From: Anaerovirgula multivorans
GTDB lineage: Bacteria; Bacillota; Clostridia; Peptostreptococcales; Natronincolaceae
DNA: 64,000 nt
Assembly (NCBI RefSeq): GCF_900188145.1
Contig: NZ_FZOJ01000001.1
Coordinates: 248,001 to 312,000, forward strand
Direction of reading: 5' to 3'
Shown here: piece by piece, positions 26,439 through 35,842 of the stretch
How positions within the stretch are numbered: the first letter of the stretch is position 1
Layout: every line of letters starts with the position of its first letter
Program-made: the position numbers and the translations under genes
Notes under the pieces: model-generated
The model's database searches: none
Told to the model about the DNA's origin: nothing
Seen by the model: only the letters and a program-made list of their open reading frames with translations

Positions 26439-27986
26439 CTAATCTTCACTAAGCCAATTTCTAAGTAACTGCGCTATAGCGTCAGGCTTTTTACTAACAA
26501 GCTTTTCAAGCTGTTGTTTAACCTGAGAGCCTGCTAATTCTAGTTCTATTTCTTCTAGTGCTTCTGGAATCGTTATAGGTACTTCATCGATTGGTTCACT
26601 ATCCTTCTTTCTTCTCCTAGCAAATCCAAAGTATCCCACGCCTAATAATACTGCAGCAAGTACACCATATAACCAAATTGGGATTCTTGCAGAGGTTCCC
26701 ATTCCATCTACATCCATTGCTTGTCTAAGCTGATCTTCCAAAGTGTTGCTAAACTCCTGAACAGCAATCTGTACAACTCTAGTATCAAGTCCCGCTGCTG
26801 CAGAAATGACATTCTCCAACTTTCTTTCTTCTTCATCATCAAGCGTTCCACCAGCAATTGCCCTACTATTTAAATATACTGCAACAGTGATGTCCTGTAC
26901 TTGACCTTGTGCCTTTACTACTTTTTGTCTTAGCTCATTGATTTCATAGTTAATTGTTTTATTCGCCTCATAGTATAAAGAATCTCCTTCTTCATCCTCA
27001 ACATACTGAGGTACTTCTTCGGTATTCGTATCAGTTCCAGGTGCTCCACCTGCTCCGCGGTTTATTACTCTTTGTTCTAGGTCCTGCATACTTCGAACAA
27101 TGCCTTCGGTTTCACCTTCAATAGGAGGCGAAAATTCTTGTATTTCTGTAACTTCACTATTGAAATCCAGCTTAACATTAGACATTACCACTACGTTGCC
27201 ATATCCATATACGGATGAAAGAAAATCAGTGATACTCTTTTCCAGATCATCCTTAACCATTTGTTGCAGTGATAACTGTTCAGTTGGCCCAAATACATTG
27301 TTTTCACTTGGAGATGTTGGATTTAATACTTTCCCATCAGATCCATGAACCGTAACATTTTCAGGATCTAATCCTTGAACAGCATTAGATACCAATAATG
27401 CTATTCCATTTACACTATTGTTATCTAATGGGTTATTATATCCTAAGTTCAAAAACACCGAAGCTTTTGCATGTTGTTCTTGATTAGTACGAATAAACCC
27501 TGTTGTATCTGGCACCGAAAGAGTTACATAAGCTTTTTCTATACCAGGTATTTCTTCAATAATTTTCCCTAGCTCGTTCCCCAAAGCAACGATATATTCT
27601 TTGGATTTTTCTTCGCTTGTTTTCATAAAGTTATTTCCTGAAAAGAAATCATCATAAGAAAAGCGAGCTTGAGGTAACCCCTCAGTAGCAACGAGCACCT
27701 GTGACTTTTGATAGTCCTGTTGTTGCACCAGAATCGTACTACTGGTTTCTCCATACTTAGCTCTAACGCTACTGCCCTGTAATGTATTCATAATTTCCCC
27801 TGCTTGCCTAGGGTCGAGGTTGTTGTACAAGACTACGTATTGAGGTCTTGAGAAATATAAGATAATTGCAGTTAAAGTTAGTAAAATCAGTAATACAGCA
27901 ACAACTATTTTTATTTTTTGTTTTTTTTCCATTCCATGAAGATAATCATTCAACTGATTTCTTACTTGTTCAAGTGCTTCAGCCAT
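26439..27986 (-). CDS. fliF: Flagellar MS-ring protein FliF
   Basis: FliF forms the MS ring, the first structure assembled and the housing of the export gate. The 515-aa protein has an N-terminal membrane helix (about 24-44), YscJ/RBM domains (YNNLDPRQAGEIMNTLQ; YVTLSVPDTTGFI), and a second helix near residue 440 (IWLYGVLAAVLLGVGYFGF). A C-terminal FliG-binding tail ends AIAQLLRNWLSED. The next gene, fliG, begins within 15 bases. Confidence 0.96.
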   Translation of the reverse strand: MAEALEQVRNQLNDYLHGMEKKQKIKIVVAVLLILLTLTAIILYFSRPQYVVLYNNLDPRQAGEIMNTLQGSSVRAKYGETSSTILVQQQDYQKSQVLVATEGLPQARFSYDDFFSGNNFMKTSEEKSKEYIVALGNELGKIIEEIPGIEKAYVTLSVPDTTGFIRTNQEQHAKASVFLNLGYNNPLDNNSVNGIALLVSNAVQGLDPENVTVHGSDGKVLNPTSPSENNVFGPTEQLSLQQMVKDDLEKSITDFLSSVYGYGNVVVMSNVKLDFNSEVTEIQEFSPPIEGETEGIVRSMQDLEQRVINRGAGGAPGTDTNTEEVPQYVEDEEGDSLYYEANKTINYEINELRQKVVKAQGQVQDITVAVYLNSRAIAGGTLDDEEERKLENVISAAAGLDTRVVQIAVQEFSNTLEDQLRQAMDVDGMGTSARIPIWLYGVLAAVLLGVGYFGFARRRKKDSEPIDEVPITIPEALEEIELELAGSQVKQQLEKLVSKKPDAIAQLLRNWLSED

Positions 27987-28010
27987 TAATTCACCTCTTC
28001 TCAGCTATGT

Positions 28011-28316
28011 TTATATCTGCATCCTCATGATTTCTTTGTAAGCATCAAGAACTTTATTTCTAATTTCCATCATAAATTGTAGCGATATTTCAGCTTTGTG
28101 AGATGTAATCATAGCTTCGTGAATATTCTCTAACTCACCAGATGCTAATTTTACTGAATAATCTTTTGAAGTTTTCTCTAACTCATTTACTTTATGTATT
28201 GCATCTGCTAAGTAGTTAGTAAAAGAAGTATTACTTCCACTATTAGCCTTATTTAATAAACCTAAGTCATTGTTGTTATATTCATTGACCTTATTGGATA
28301 TTTGATTTATAGTCAT
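28011..28316 (-). CDS. fliE: Basal-body protein FliE
   Basis: FliE joins the MS ring to the rod and is the first protein exported. The 101-aa protein has the family core FTNYLADAIHKVNELEKTSK and a C-terminal helix SLQFMMEIRNKVLDAYKEIM. It sits between flgC and fliF, the standard Gram-positive order flgB-flgC-fliE-fliF. Confidence 0.95.
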   Translation of the reverse strand: MTINQISNKVNEYNNNDLGLLNKANSGSNTSFTNYLADAIHKVNELEKTSKDYSVKLASGELENIHEAMITSHKAEISLQFMMEIRNKVLDAYKEIMRMQI

Positions 28317-28330
28317 TTTTTATTCCTCCG

Positions 28331-28774
28331 CTATCTTCCTAATTCCAAAGCTTTCAATGCCATACTCTTTGTTGCATTCATAGCTGTTATATTGGCTTCA
28401 TAAGCTCGAGAAGCAGATATCATATTAGCCATTTCCGCAACGATTTCGACATTAGGCATCATTACATAGCCTTCTTCATTTGCATCTGGATGTCCAGGAT
28501 CATAAACCTTTTTGAAAGGCGATTGATCATTCCGAATACCTACAACTTCTACACCCTTCATATGATTGCTGTTATTATTAACAGCATTATTTAATATTTG
28601 AGAAAAAGCAGGCTGTTGTTGATCTTTGAACACAACTACTTGTCTTCTGTATGGACCTCCATTTACAGTCCTGGTAGTGTTGGCATTGGCAATATTTTTA
28701 GAAATCACGTCCATCCGCAGTCTTTCAGCCGTCAAACCCGAGGCACTTACATTAATCGCATTAAATATCGACAT
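28331..28774 (-). CDS. flgC: Flagellar proximal rod protein FlgC
   Basis: FlgC is a proximal rod subunit. The 147-aa protein starts with the rod signature (SASGLTAERLRMDVISKNIA, about residues 10-29) and ends with a matching C-terminal helix (NMISASRAYEANITAMNATK). The central part contains GGPYRRQVVVF. It lies three bases after flgB. Confidence 0.96.
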   Translation of the reverse strand: MSIFNAINVSASGLTAERLRMDVISKNIANANTTRTVNGGPYRRQVVVFKDQQQPAFSQILNNAVNNNSNHMKGVEVVGIRNDQSPFKKVYDPGHPDANEEGYVMMPNVEIVAEMANMISASRAYEANITAMNATKSMALKALELGR

Positions 28775-28777
28775 ACC

Positions 28778-29185
28778 CTATCCCCTTCCTTCATTAATAG
28801 CTATTCTTAATCTCTTCATGTCGTTGTTCAATTGTGTAGATAATGTATTAAAAACAATATAATTTTTTGCTAATTCTCCCATCTCTACGTCAATATCTAC
28901 GTTGTTACCATCTCTGCGTGTTTTGAAATTCTGTGGTGTGTTCACTTTATGATTCAAATCATTTAAGCTCTTAACACCAATCTGAATGTGCTTATCATGA
29001 GTGGTGCTCCCTGAAAGTTCACTGCCCTTCAAATATTTTTGCAGTAACGCTTCGAATTCTACATGAGATTTTTTAAAATTTGGTGTATTAGCATTGGCTA
29101 TATTGTTTGAAATCACTTCATCTCTCTTCCATGTAGCGTTTAACGCTTTGGTCATTAAATCAACATTTTGAAACATATTACTCAT
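28778..29185 (-). CDS. flgB: Flagellar proximal rod protein FlgB
   Basis: FlgB is the first gene of the fla/che operon and a proximal rod subunit. The protein (135 aa from the chosen start) has ATWKRDEVISNNIANANTP near the N terminus and a helix ELAKNYIVFNTLSTQLNND at the C terminus. The start at 29,185 is chosen because GGAGGGGAG lies 6 bases before it; an in-frame start 17 codons upstream has no ribosome site. A leader of about 425 nt precedes it (see promoter at 29,617-29,645). Confidence 0.95.
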   Translation of the reverse strand: MSNMFQNVDLMTKALNATWKRDEVISNNIANANTPNFKKSHVEFEALLQKYLKGSELSGSTTHDKHIQIGVKSLNDLNHKVNTPQNFKTRRDGNNVDIDVEMGELAKNYIVFNTLSTQLNNDMKRLRIAINEGRG

Positions 29186-29608
29186 ATCTGTCTCCCCTCC
29201 CTCTTTGAAGGTTAATTTTTCATGTTTTACCGTCAAATTACTATTCGATACTACTCTTTATTCCATACTAGTAAACACCAAATTCAATTTGAAATTTTTT
29301 ACTTTTTTTCTATATTATTGAATTTTTTTGCTTGCATCTATTCTATAATTCGATAATATATTACAAAATTCCTCCATTTTTTTTGTATTTTTTTGTTCCA
29401 AACAATTCTTGGGACTATATGACTAATAGCGACAATGGGAACCCATAGATATCTTGTCCTTTTCATCTAATTATTCGTAAGATATTATTAGTAATCTAAA
29501 ATCAATAGATAATTATTGTCTAAGTGTTAGATGAAATCGAAATATGCATTAAAAATATCTACAACATGTTACTTGTCTTATGCATTGGTAAGTGAATACT
29601 CACTTACT
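29186..29608 (-). other. Long 5' leader of the fla/che operon
   Basis: This untranslated stretch lies between the predicted start site and flgB. It is very A+T-rich. On the minus strand it holds a segment at about 29,411-29,460 whose ends (GGAC and GTCC) and inner ATGGG/CCCAT arms can pair. It also contains a 42-codon reading frame (29,338-29,466) without a ribosome site. I looked for the cyclic di-GMP riboswitch that precedes flgB in some Clostridia and do not see its conserved core. Confidence 0.5.
29588..29607. promoter_or_regulatory. 20-bp palindromic operator at the fla/che start site
   Basis: GTAAGTGA and TCACTTAC face each other across ATAC. The site starts two or three bases after the predicted transcription start, where a bound repressor would block initiation. 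The AGTGA...TCACT layout is typical of operators bound by TetR-family dimers, but no TetR gene is in the window, so the regulator is unknown. That assignment is an inference. Confidence 0.65.
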
Positions 29609-29616
29609 TTATCGTA

Positions 29617-29645
29617 ATTATATATGCTAAGATATACATTGTCAA
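29617..29645 (-). promoter_or_regulatory. Consensus sigma-A promoter of the fla/che operon
   Basis: On the minus strand TTGACA (29,640-29,645) and TATAAT (29,617-29,622) are perfect consensus boxes separated by exactly 17 bases. It is downstream of the codY terminator and the only gene it can serve is flgB and what follows. The start of transcription should fall near 29,609. No sigma-D-type promoter was recognised. Confidence 0.85.
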
Positions 29646-29735
29646 TTGCTGTAAGAAAATGTAATTCTATGGTACTACTAATTATTTCCAAATTCTCCTC
29701 TTAAAGTACTATTTCTAAATTTTTCACAACAAAAT

Positions 29736-29762
29736 AGGAAGCCAATTTACTTTTGGCTTCCT
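29736..29762 (-). terminator. Intrinsic terminator after codY
   Basis: Perfect 10-base arms (AGGAAGCCAA, 29,736-29,745; TTGGCTTCCT, 29,753-29,762) enclose a 7-base loop. On the minus strand the stem is followed by ATTTTGTTG. It closes the operon ending in codY and insulates the flgB promoter. Confidence 0.85.
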
Positions 29763-29784
29763 AAATAATCATTCTATAAATTAC

Positions 29785-30564
29785 TTAACGCTTTAGCTTT
29801 CTTAGTTCCTCAAGTAATCTATCATTTAATATTCTAATATGCGTTCCCTTCATACCTAAGGATCTTGATTCGATTACACCTGCACTTTCAAATTTTCTTA
29901 ATGCATTAACAATAACAGACCTAGTTATGCCTACTCTATCTGCAATCTTACTTGCTACCAGTAACCCTTCATTGCCTTCTAATTCATTAAAGATATGTTC
30001 AACCGCTTCTAACTCTGAGTATGATAGTGTATCAATTGCCATTTGAACAACAGCTTTTTTCCTAGCTTCTTCTTCAATTTCTTCTGTCTTTGCTCTCAAT
30101 ATTTCTAAACCTACTACCGTAGCACTGTACTCAGCCATCACTAAATCCTCATCTTGGAATTCCTTTTCATGTCTAGCTAATACCATAGTTCCCAATCTTT
30201 TGCCACTACCATTAATAGGTACAATCGTTACCAATTTATTATAGCTTTCAACATCATATATAAATATTCTTAATAATTCATCCTGAGTAATATTAGATTG
30301 AGTTTCAATAATTTGTAATAGTTGATCATTGTATTCGTCTGGGAATCTTTTTGTTCCTGTTTTTTCATCAACTACTATCGGACAATCAGAAGTATCTGTT
30401 AAACTTACTCCCAGTACCTTTCCTCTTGAACTAGCAACATATACATTAGCATCTAATATCTCACTTAGAATTCTACAAAGTTCATTGAAGGATACTGCAT
30501 GATCTCCAGATTGTTGTAATATTTTATTAATTCTCCTTGTTTTCTCTAATAAAGCGCTTGCCAT
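29785..30564 (-). CDS. codY: Global transcription repressor CodY
   Basis: CodY senses branched-chain amino acids and GTP and represses nutrient-stress genes, often including motility and competence. The 259-aa protein has an N-terminal GAF domain (about 1-155) and a C-terminal winged helix with [20 protein letters not shown] and [20 protein letters not shown]. Both are close to the Bacillus sequence. It is the last gene of a topA-hslV-hslU-codY run. Its own product could act on the adjacent flagellar promoter, but I see no clear CodY box there. Confidence 0.97.
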   Translation of the reverse strand: MASALLEKTRRINKILQQSGDHAVSFNELCRILSEILDANVYVASSRGKVLGVSLTDTSDCPIVVDEKTGTKRFPDEYNDQLLQIIETQSNITQDELLRIFIYDVESYNKLVTIVPINGSGKRLGTMVLARHEKEFQDEDLVMAEYSATVVGLEILRAKTEEIEEEARKKAVVQMAIDTLSYSELEAVEHIFNELEGNEGLLVASKIADRVGITRSVIVNALRKFESAGVIESRSLGMKGTHIRILNDRLLEELRKLKR

Positions 30565-30585
30565 TTTATTTCCTCCTTTGTTTTT

Positions 30586-31977
30586 TTAAATAATATACTT
30601 ATCTTCTCTATAGTCTTTAACAGTATTTTTTAGCTTAGTTTTTACATATTGTTGATCTATTGTTACTTCTTTATGGATTAACTCTGGAGCATCAAAAGAA
30701 ATGTCCTCCAGCAATTTTTCTGTTATAGTATAAAGCCTTCTAGCACCGATATTATCTCCTTGTTCATTGGTTAAATAGGAAATCCTCGCAATCTCATCTA
30801 TAGCTTCCTCTAAAAAATGGATTTTTATACCTTCTGTCTCTAATAGCAGTTTATATTGAGTTAGCAGAGCATTTTGAGGTTGTGTTAAAATTCTTCTAAA
30901 ATCTTCAACAGTTAAGTTGCTTAAATCAACCCTAATAGGAAACCTTCCCTGCAGTTCTGGTATTAAATCTGAAACTTTTGCAATGTGAAATGCGCCAGCG
31001 GCAATAAAAAGAATATGGTCAGTTTTTACTGGACCGTATTTCGTCATAACGGTTGAACCTTCGATAATAGGCAAAATATCTCTTTGCACTCCTTCTCTTG
31101 ATATATCAGGTCCTGAACCTCCATGACTTCCTGCAATCTTATCAATCTCATCAATGAAGATGATTCCTTGTTGTTCTGTGTTTTTTATAGCAGTTGTAAT
31201 AACTTCATCCATATCCACTAGTTTTTGCGCCTCTTCCTCCGTTAATACCTTCCTAGCTTCAGCTACAGTAACCTTCCTTTTTTTAGTTTTTTTAGGTAGT
31301 ATCCCCCCCAGCATATCCTGGAGATTAATATTCATTTCTTCATTGCCTGACCCAAAGATTTCAAATGTATTAGGAGCTCGATCTTCTATCTCAATTTCTA
31401 CTAATTCATTTTCCAACAAACCATCTTTCAGTTGCCTCTGTATTTGTTGTTTTTTTAGTTCTAAATCAGCTTCATCTCGATCATCCTTTTCATCTATATC
31501 CATGGTATTATTACCCTTAAATAACATATCAAAAGGATTTTTAAAACTAGTTTCCTTTTTAGGTGTGGGATCTAATAACTGTAGCAATCTCTGATTTGCT
31601 AATAATTTAGCTTTTTCATAATTTTGTTCTATATGTTTATTTTTAATGATTCTTATAGAGGCTTCGACTAAATCTCTAATCATAGATTCTACATCTCTTC
31701 CCACATAGCCTACTTCAGTAAACTTTGTAGCTTCTACTTTAATAAAAGGAGCATCAATTAGTTTGGCTAACCGACGTGCAATTTCTGTTTTTCCTACCCC
31801 AGTTGGTCCTATCATTAATATATTTTTGGGTTTAATTTCATCTTGAAATTCTGTTGCTATTTTACTTCTTCTGATTCTATTTCTCAAGGCAATAGCTACA
31901 GCTTTTTTAGCCTCCATCTGTCCAATAATATATTTGTCTAATTCTTCCACAATTTGTTTTGGTGTATACTCCTTCAC
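30586..31977 (-). CDS. hslU: HslUV protease ATPase subunit HslU
   Basis: HslU is the AAA+ unfoldase that feeds substrates to HslV. The protein (463 aa) has Walker [16 protein letters not shown], Walker [13 protein letters not shown], an inserted I domain (about 110-225, rich in charged residues) and a C-terminal tail. I start it at the GTG at 31,977 because GAGGTG is 6 bases upstream; a GTG three codons earlier lies in that ribosome site. Known as ClpY/CodX in Bacillus. Confidence 0.97.
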   Translation of the reverse strand: MKEYTPKQIVEELDKYIIGQMEAKKAVAIALRNRIRRSKIATEFQDEIKPKNILMIGPTGVGKTEIARRLAKLIDAPFIKVEATKFTEVGYVGRDVESMIRDLVEASIRIIKNKHIEQNYEKAKLLANQRLLQLLDPTPKKETSFKNPFDMLFKGNNTMDIDEKDDRDEADLELKKQQIQRQLKDGLLENELVEIEIEDRAPNTFEIFGSGNEEMNINLQDMLGGILPKKTKKRKVTVAEARKVLTEEEAQKLVDMDEVITTAIKNTEQQGIIFIDEIDKIAGSHGGSGPDISREGVQRDILPIIEGSTVMTKYGPVKTDHILFIAAGAFHIAKVSDLIPELQGRFPIRVDLSNLTVEDFRRILTQPQNALLTQYKLLLETEGIKIHFLEEAIDEIARISYLTNEQGDNIGARRLYTITEKLLEDISFDAPELIHKEVTIDQQYVKTKLKNTVKDYREDKYII

Positions 31978-31998
31978 ATATCCCACCTCACTTTACTT

Positions 31999-32532
31999 CT
32001 ACAATGTTTCCACAATGATTTGACGATTAGTAAAAACACAAATATCTGCAGCTATCTCTAAAGATTTCTGTACAATTTCTTTGCTGGATAGATTCGTATT
32101 GTTTTTCAGTGCAATTGCTGCTGCTAAAGCATAGGAACCGCCGGAGCCTATTGCAATAACATCATCATCAGGTTCGATCACCTCTCCTGATCCACTAATT
32201 AATAACATAGAATTCTTATTGAGGACAATTAGCATAGCTTCTAACTTCGTGAGTATTTTATCTCTCCTCCAGCTTTGGGCCAGCTCTATAGCAGCTCTCT
32301 TTAAATTGCCATCATGTTTTTCTAAGTAGTTTTCAAACTTATCTGCTAATGTAAAGGCATCTGATACTGAACCAGCAAAACCTATTAGTACTTGGTCTTT
32401 ATATATTCGCCTAACTTTTTTAGCTTTTTGTTTAATTACAGTTCTTTCTCCTAATGTAACCTGCCCATCTCCAGCGATAGCACAATCCCTGTCGTTTCTT
32501 CTCACTGCTACAATCGTGGTCCCTTTCAACAT
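31999..32532 (-). CDS. hslV: HslUV protease peptidase subunit HslV
   Basis: HslV is the proteasome-like peptidase chamber. The 177-aa protein starts [12 protein letters not shown]; the catalytic N-terminal threonine would be exposed by removing the short propeptide (Thr5 or Thr6). This differs from Bacillus CodW, which uses serine. The segments DGQVTLGE and [14 protein letters not shown] are family hallmarks. It is 12 bases ahead of hslU. Confidence 0.97.
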   Translation of the reverse strand: MLKGTTIVAVRRNDRDCAIAGDGQVTLGERTVIKQKAKKVRRIYKDQVLIGFAGSVSDAFTLADKFENYLEKHDGNLKRAAIELAQSWRRDKILTKLEAMLIVLNKNSMLLISGSGEVIEPDDDVIAIGSGGSYALAAAIALKNNTNLSSKEIVQKSLEIAADICVFTNRQIIVETL

Positions 32533-32609
32533 AAAGCTTATCCACCACCTATCATTAATCCCAATTACTTAGTAAAATCTTAGATATTTCGCTCTCTATT
32601 CTTAATGTA

Positions 32610-34676
32610 TTAAACATCTCTAGAATATTTGCAATCTTTATTGGTACATATGATCTTTTCACTTTTCTTATTAATTTTATGAGCCAATAAATTATCACAG
32701 TTTGGGCATTTTTCGTCGATCGGCTTGCCCCAAGATACATATCTGCATGTAGGAAATTCACTGCATCCATAAAACACTCTGCCTTTTTTTGATTTTCTTT
32801 CAACAATTTCTCCAGATTCACATTTAGGACATTTCACCCCTATTTTATGTATAATTGGTTTTGTAGAGGTACAGTCAGGATAATTAGAACATGCTAAAAA
32901 CTTACCGTAACGTCCATACTTAATCAGCATTTTTGCATTGCATTTTTCACATACTTCATCACTTTCTTCGACTAAGTCAATCTCTTCAATATCTTCCTCA
33001 GCCTTTTCTAACATTTTCGCAAATGGGTCGTAAATTTTTTTTAAGAGCTTTGGCCAATCCTCTTTACCTTCTTCAATATAGTCCAATCTATTTTCAAAAT
33101 CTGCTGTAAAGTTAATGTCTATTACATCTGTGAAGTAATCTTCTAATATTTCTGTAACAATGATCCCTAATTCAGTAGGTTTTAGATTTTTTCCTTCCTT
33201 TTCTACATAACCTCTGGATAAAATAGTTGAGATCGTTGGTGAATAAGTACTTGGACGCCCAATGCCTAATTCTTCCATAGTTTTTACTAAAGAAGCTTCT
33301 GTATACCTAGCAGGTGGTTGAGTAAAATGCTGATTCGGAATGATGTCACGAATGTCAATTTTTTCTCCCACCTCCAATATTGGTAAGTTAACTTCTTCAG
33401 AGATTGCAGCAAAAGAATAAACCTTTAAAAACCCATCAAAATTCAATCTGGAGCCAGTAGCCCTAAACCTTATGTTGTTTACTTGTAGTTCTATCGTTAA
33501 GGTATCATAAATAGCTGGTGTCATTAGGCTTGCTACAAATCTTTCCCAAATCAATTTATACAATCTATATTGATCCCTAGATAAAGAAGACTTAATACTA
33601 TCTGGATGTCTTAGGACATCTGTTGGTCGGATAGCTTCATGCGCATCTTGAATCTCTTGGTTCTTTTTGGGAGCAGCCTTAGGAGTTTCATTAGCATATT
33701 TTTCGCCTAAATTATCTGTAATATATTGATGTGCACTTTTTTTAGCCTCTTCAGATAATCTAGTAGAATCTGTACGAATATAAGTAATTAGTCCTACAGT
33801 TCCTCCTTTTTCAAGGTCAATTCCTTCATAAAGCTGTTGCGCAACTGACATGGTTTTTTTTGTTGAATAACCTAATCTATTGGACGCCTCCTGTTGTAAA
33901 GTACTGGTTGTGAAGGGATGATTAGGATTTCTTTTTTTAGTACTTTTCTTTACATCCATCACAGTTAGTTCTTTGTTTTTTATTTCACTAATGATATTAT
34001 TTGCTTCTTCTTGAGACTTAATCTCTTTATTTCCTTGATGATCACTATGAAATTTCACTTGAAAAGCTTCTTTTTTACTAGTTTCTACTTTTAATACTAA
34101 ACTCCAGTACTCTTCAGGAACAAACTTGATTATTTCTTCTTCACGATCTTTAATGATTTTAGTAGCAACGGATTGCACTCTACCAGCACTTAAGCCTTTT
34201 CGCATTTTTCGCCATAATAGAGGACTAAGTTTATAACCTACTAACCTATCTAATACCCTTCTAGCCTGTTGAGCATCAACTAAGTTTTTATTGATTTTTC
34301 TAGGCTTTTTAATAGCATTCTTAATTGCATTTTTAGTTATTTCATTGAATTCAATTCTGCAGGGAACATCATCTTTAATATTTAATGCGTTTGACAAGTG
34401 CCAAGATATCGCTTCACCTTCTCTATCAGGGTCAGTTGCAAGGTATATCTTTTTTGCTTTTTTTGCTTCCGCCTTGATTTCCTTCAATATTGGTCCTTTG
34501 CCTCTTATCGTAATATATTCAGGTTTAAAATTATTTTCTATATCAATGCCAAGTTTACTTTTTGGCAGATCTATAATATGACCCACAGAGGCCTTTACAA
34601 CATAATTTTTACCTAAGAATTTTTTGATTGTTTTTGCTTTAGCAGGTGACTCTACAATAACTAAGGACTTAGTCAA
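32610..34676 (-). CDS. topA: DNA topoisomerase I TopA
   Basis: TopA relaxes negative supercoils. The 688-aa protein has the TOPRIM domain (SLVIVESPAKAKTIKKFLG; DPDREGEAISWHL) and the catalytic tyrosine in GLITYIRTDSTRLS. Three C-terminal zinc ribbons follow: CEKC...CSNYPDC, CPKC...CSEFPTC and CPNC...CTNKDC. It starts at TTG, eight bases after GGAGG. Genes trmFO and xerC, which often stand between topA and hslV, are absent here. Confidence 0.97.
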   Translation of the reverse strand: MTKSLVIVESPAKAKTIKKFLGKNYVVKASVGHIIDLPKSKLGIDIENNFKPEYITIRGKGPILKEIKAEAKKAKKIYLATDPDREGEAISWHLSNALNIKDDVPCRIEFNEITKNAIKNAIKKPRKINKNLVDAQQARRVLDRLVGYKLSPLLWRKMRKGLSAGRVQSVATKIIKDREEEIIKFVPEEYWSLVLKVETSKKEAFQVKFHSDHQGNKEIKSQEEANNIISEIKNKELTVMDVKKSTKKRNPNHPFTTSTLQQEASNRLGYSTKKTMSVAQQLYEGIDLEKGGTVGLITYIRTDSTRLSEEAKKSAHQYITDNLGEKYANETPKAAPKKNQEIQDAHEAIRPTDVLRHPDSIKSSLSRDQYRLYKLIWERFVASLMTPAIYDTLTIELQVNNIRFRATGSRLNFDGFLKVYSFAAISEEVNLPILEVGEKIDIRDIIPNQHFTQPPARYTEASLVKTMEELGIGRPSTYSPTISTILSRGYVEKEGKNLKPTELGIIVTEILEDYFTDVIDINFTADFENRLDYIEEGKEDWPKLLKKIYDPFAKMLEKAEEDIEEIDLVEESDEVCEKCNAKMLIKYGRYGKFLACSNYPDCTSTKPIIHKIGVKCPKCESGEIVERKSKKGRVFYGCSEFPTCRYVSWGKPIDEKCPNCDNLLAHKINKKSEKIICTNKDCKYSRDV

Positions 34677-34747
34677 TCACCTCACCTCCAGTATATCGTT
34701 GTTTTTGGAATAATTAGACAAAATTAAATTCAATCCATTATATCAGT

Positions 34748-35839
34748 TTATTTATGTGCTGTAAATGTTTTTCCTGGCAATTGATCAATAAAGCCCTTTA
34801 ATTCTAAAACCGTTAAGATTGTATTTAAATCAGAAATATTCATACCACTTTGATAAGTAATCAAATCTACATGTATTGGCTCTTGTTTTATGATTTCATA
34901 AACCTTCATTTCTTCACTGCTTAAAGCTTCCCTTACTTCTACTTTCTCTTTTCTATTTTCTAACGGATATTTATACTTTAATTCTTCGATAATATCGTCT
35001 ATATCTAAAAGAATTTTTGCACCTTCCTTTATTAGTTTATTCGTGCCTTTGCTTTGGTAGTTATTTATATTACCTGGAAGAGCAAAAACATCCTTTCCTT
35101 GCTCTAACGCACATTCAACTGTAATAAGCGTACCACTTTTCTCCCCTGCTTCAATTACCACTACACCATCTGATAGACCACTAATAATTCGATTTCTCGC
35201 AGGAAAATTATGTTTTAACGGTTCTACCCCCGGTCCATATTCCGAAACGATACAACCCTTCTCTTCTATTTGTTTAAATAGCTGATAGTTTGATCGCGGA
35301 TAATATTGGTCAATCCCACAGCCCAATACTCCAATAGTATATCCATTCGCTTCTAATGCCCCCTTGTGTCCTTCAGCATCAATACCTAATGCTAAACCAC
35401 TCACCACTCCAATGTCCCATTCCACCAGTTCTTTTGAAAACTTTTTTGCTGCCCATCTGCCATAAGCAGTAGATTTTCTAGCCCCTACTATAGCAATAAG
35501 AGGTTTTTGGAAGTTCATTGTTCCTTTTATATATATTACATAGGGTGGATTATATATTCGTTTCAATTTTTCAGGATAGTCATTATCTAAGATCGTCTTA
35601 GTTTCATACCAGTCCTGTGTTTTTTTGTTTATTATACCATCCAAGAAACATTTGTTTCTAGTTTTCAACATTTTATCAGCAATTATACGATGATTGTATA
35701 GAACTTCGTAAAGATGCACTTCTTTTGCATTCCAAATTTCTGAAAGATTTCCAAAATAATCTATCATATCCAAAATCATTTCATAGGTTATTCCACCTAA
35801 TTGATTAAGCCAAATTAATAGATTTCTTTCATTTATCAT
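34748..35839 (-). CDS. dprA: DNA processing protein DprA
   Basis: DprA protects incoming single-stranded DNA and loads RecA during natural transformation. The 363-aa protein has an N-terminal helical domain, the Rossmann-like core with GARKSTAYGRWAAKKF, SGLALGIDAEGHKGAL and PGNINNYQSKGTNKLI, and a C-terminal winged-helix-like tail (about 300-360). It lies between comM and topA, a frequent cluster in Firmicutes. Whether the organism is competent is not shown by this window. Confidence 0.95.
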   Translation of the reverse strand: MINERNLLIWLNQLGGITYEMILDMIDYFGNLSEIWNAKEVHLYEVLYNHRIIADKMLKTRNKCFLDGIINKKTQDWYETKTILDNDYPEKLKRIYNPPYVIYIKGTMNFQKPLIAIVGARKSTAYGRWAAKKFSKELVEWDIGVVSGLALGIDAEGHKGALEANGYTIGVLGCGIDQYYPRSNYQLFKQIEEKGCIVSEYGPGVEPLKHNFPARNRIISGLSDGVVVIEAGEKSGTLITVECALEQGKDVFALPGNINNYQSKGTNKLIKEGAKILLDIDDIIEELKYKYPLENRKEKVEVREALSSEEMKVYEIIKQEPIHVDLITYQSGMNISDLNTILTVLELKGFIDQLPGKTFTAHK

Positions 35840-35842
35840 ACT

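Noticed and set aside
29186-29608. Possible cyclic di-GMP riboswitch before flgB
   Set aside because: The conserved tetraloop-receptor and GGGCAAAC-like core segments are not present on the minus strand of this leader.
32555-32821. Minus-strand 88-codon frame overlapping the 3' end of topA
   Set aside because: It overlaps the zinc-ribbon coding end of topA in another frame, has no recognisable domain, and the topA reading is clearly right.
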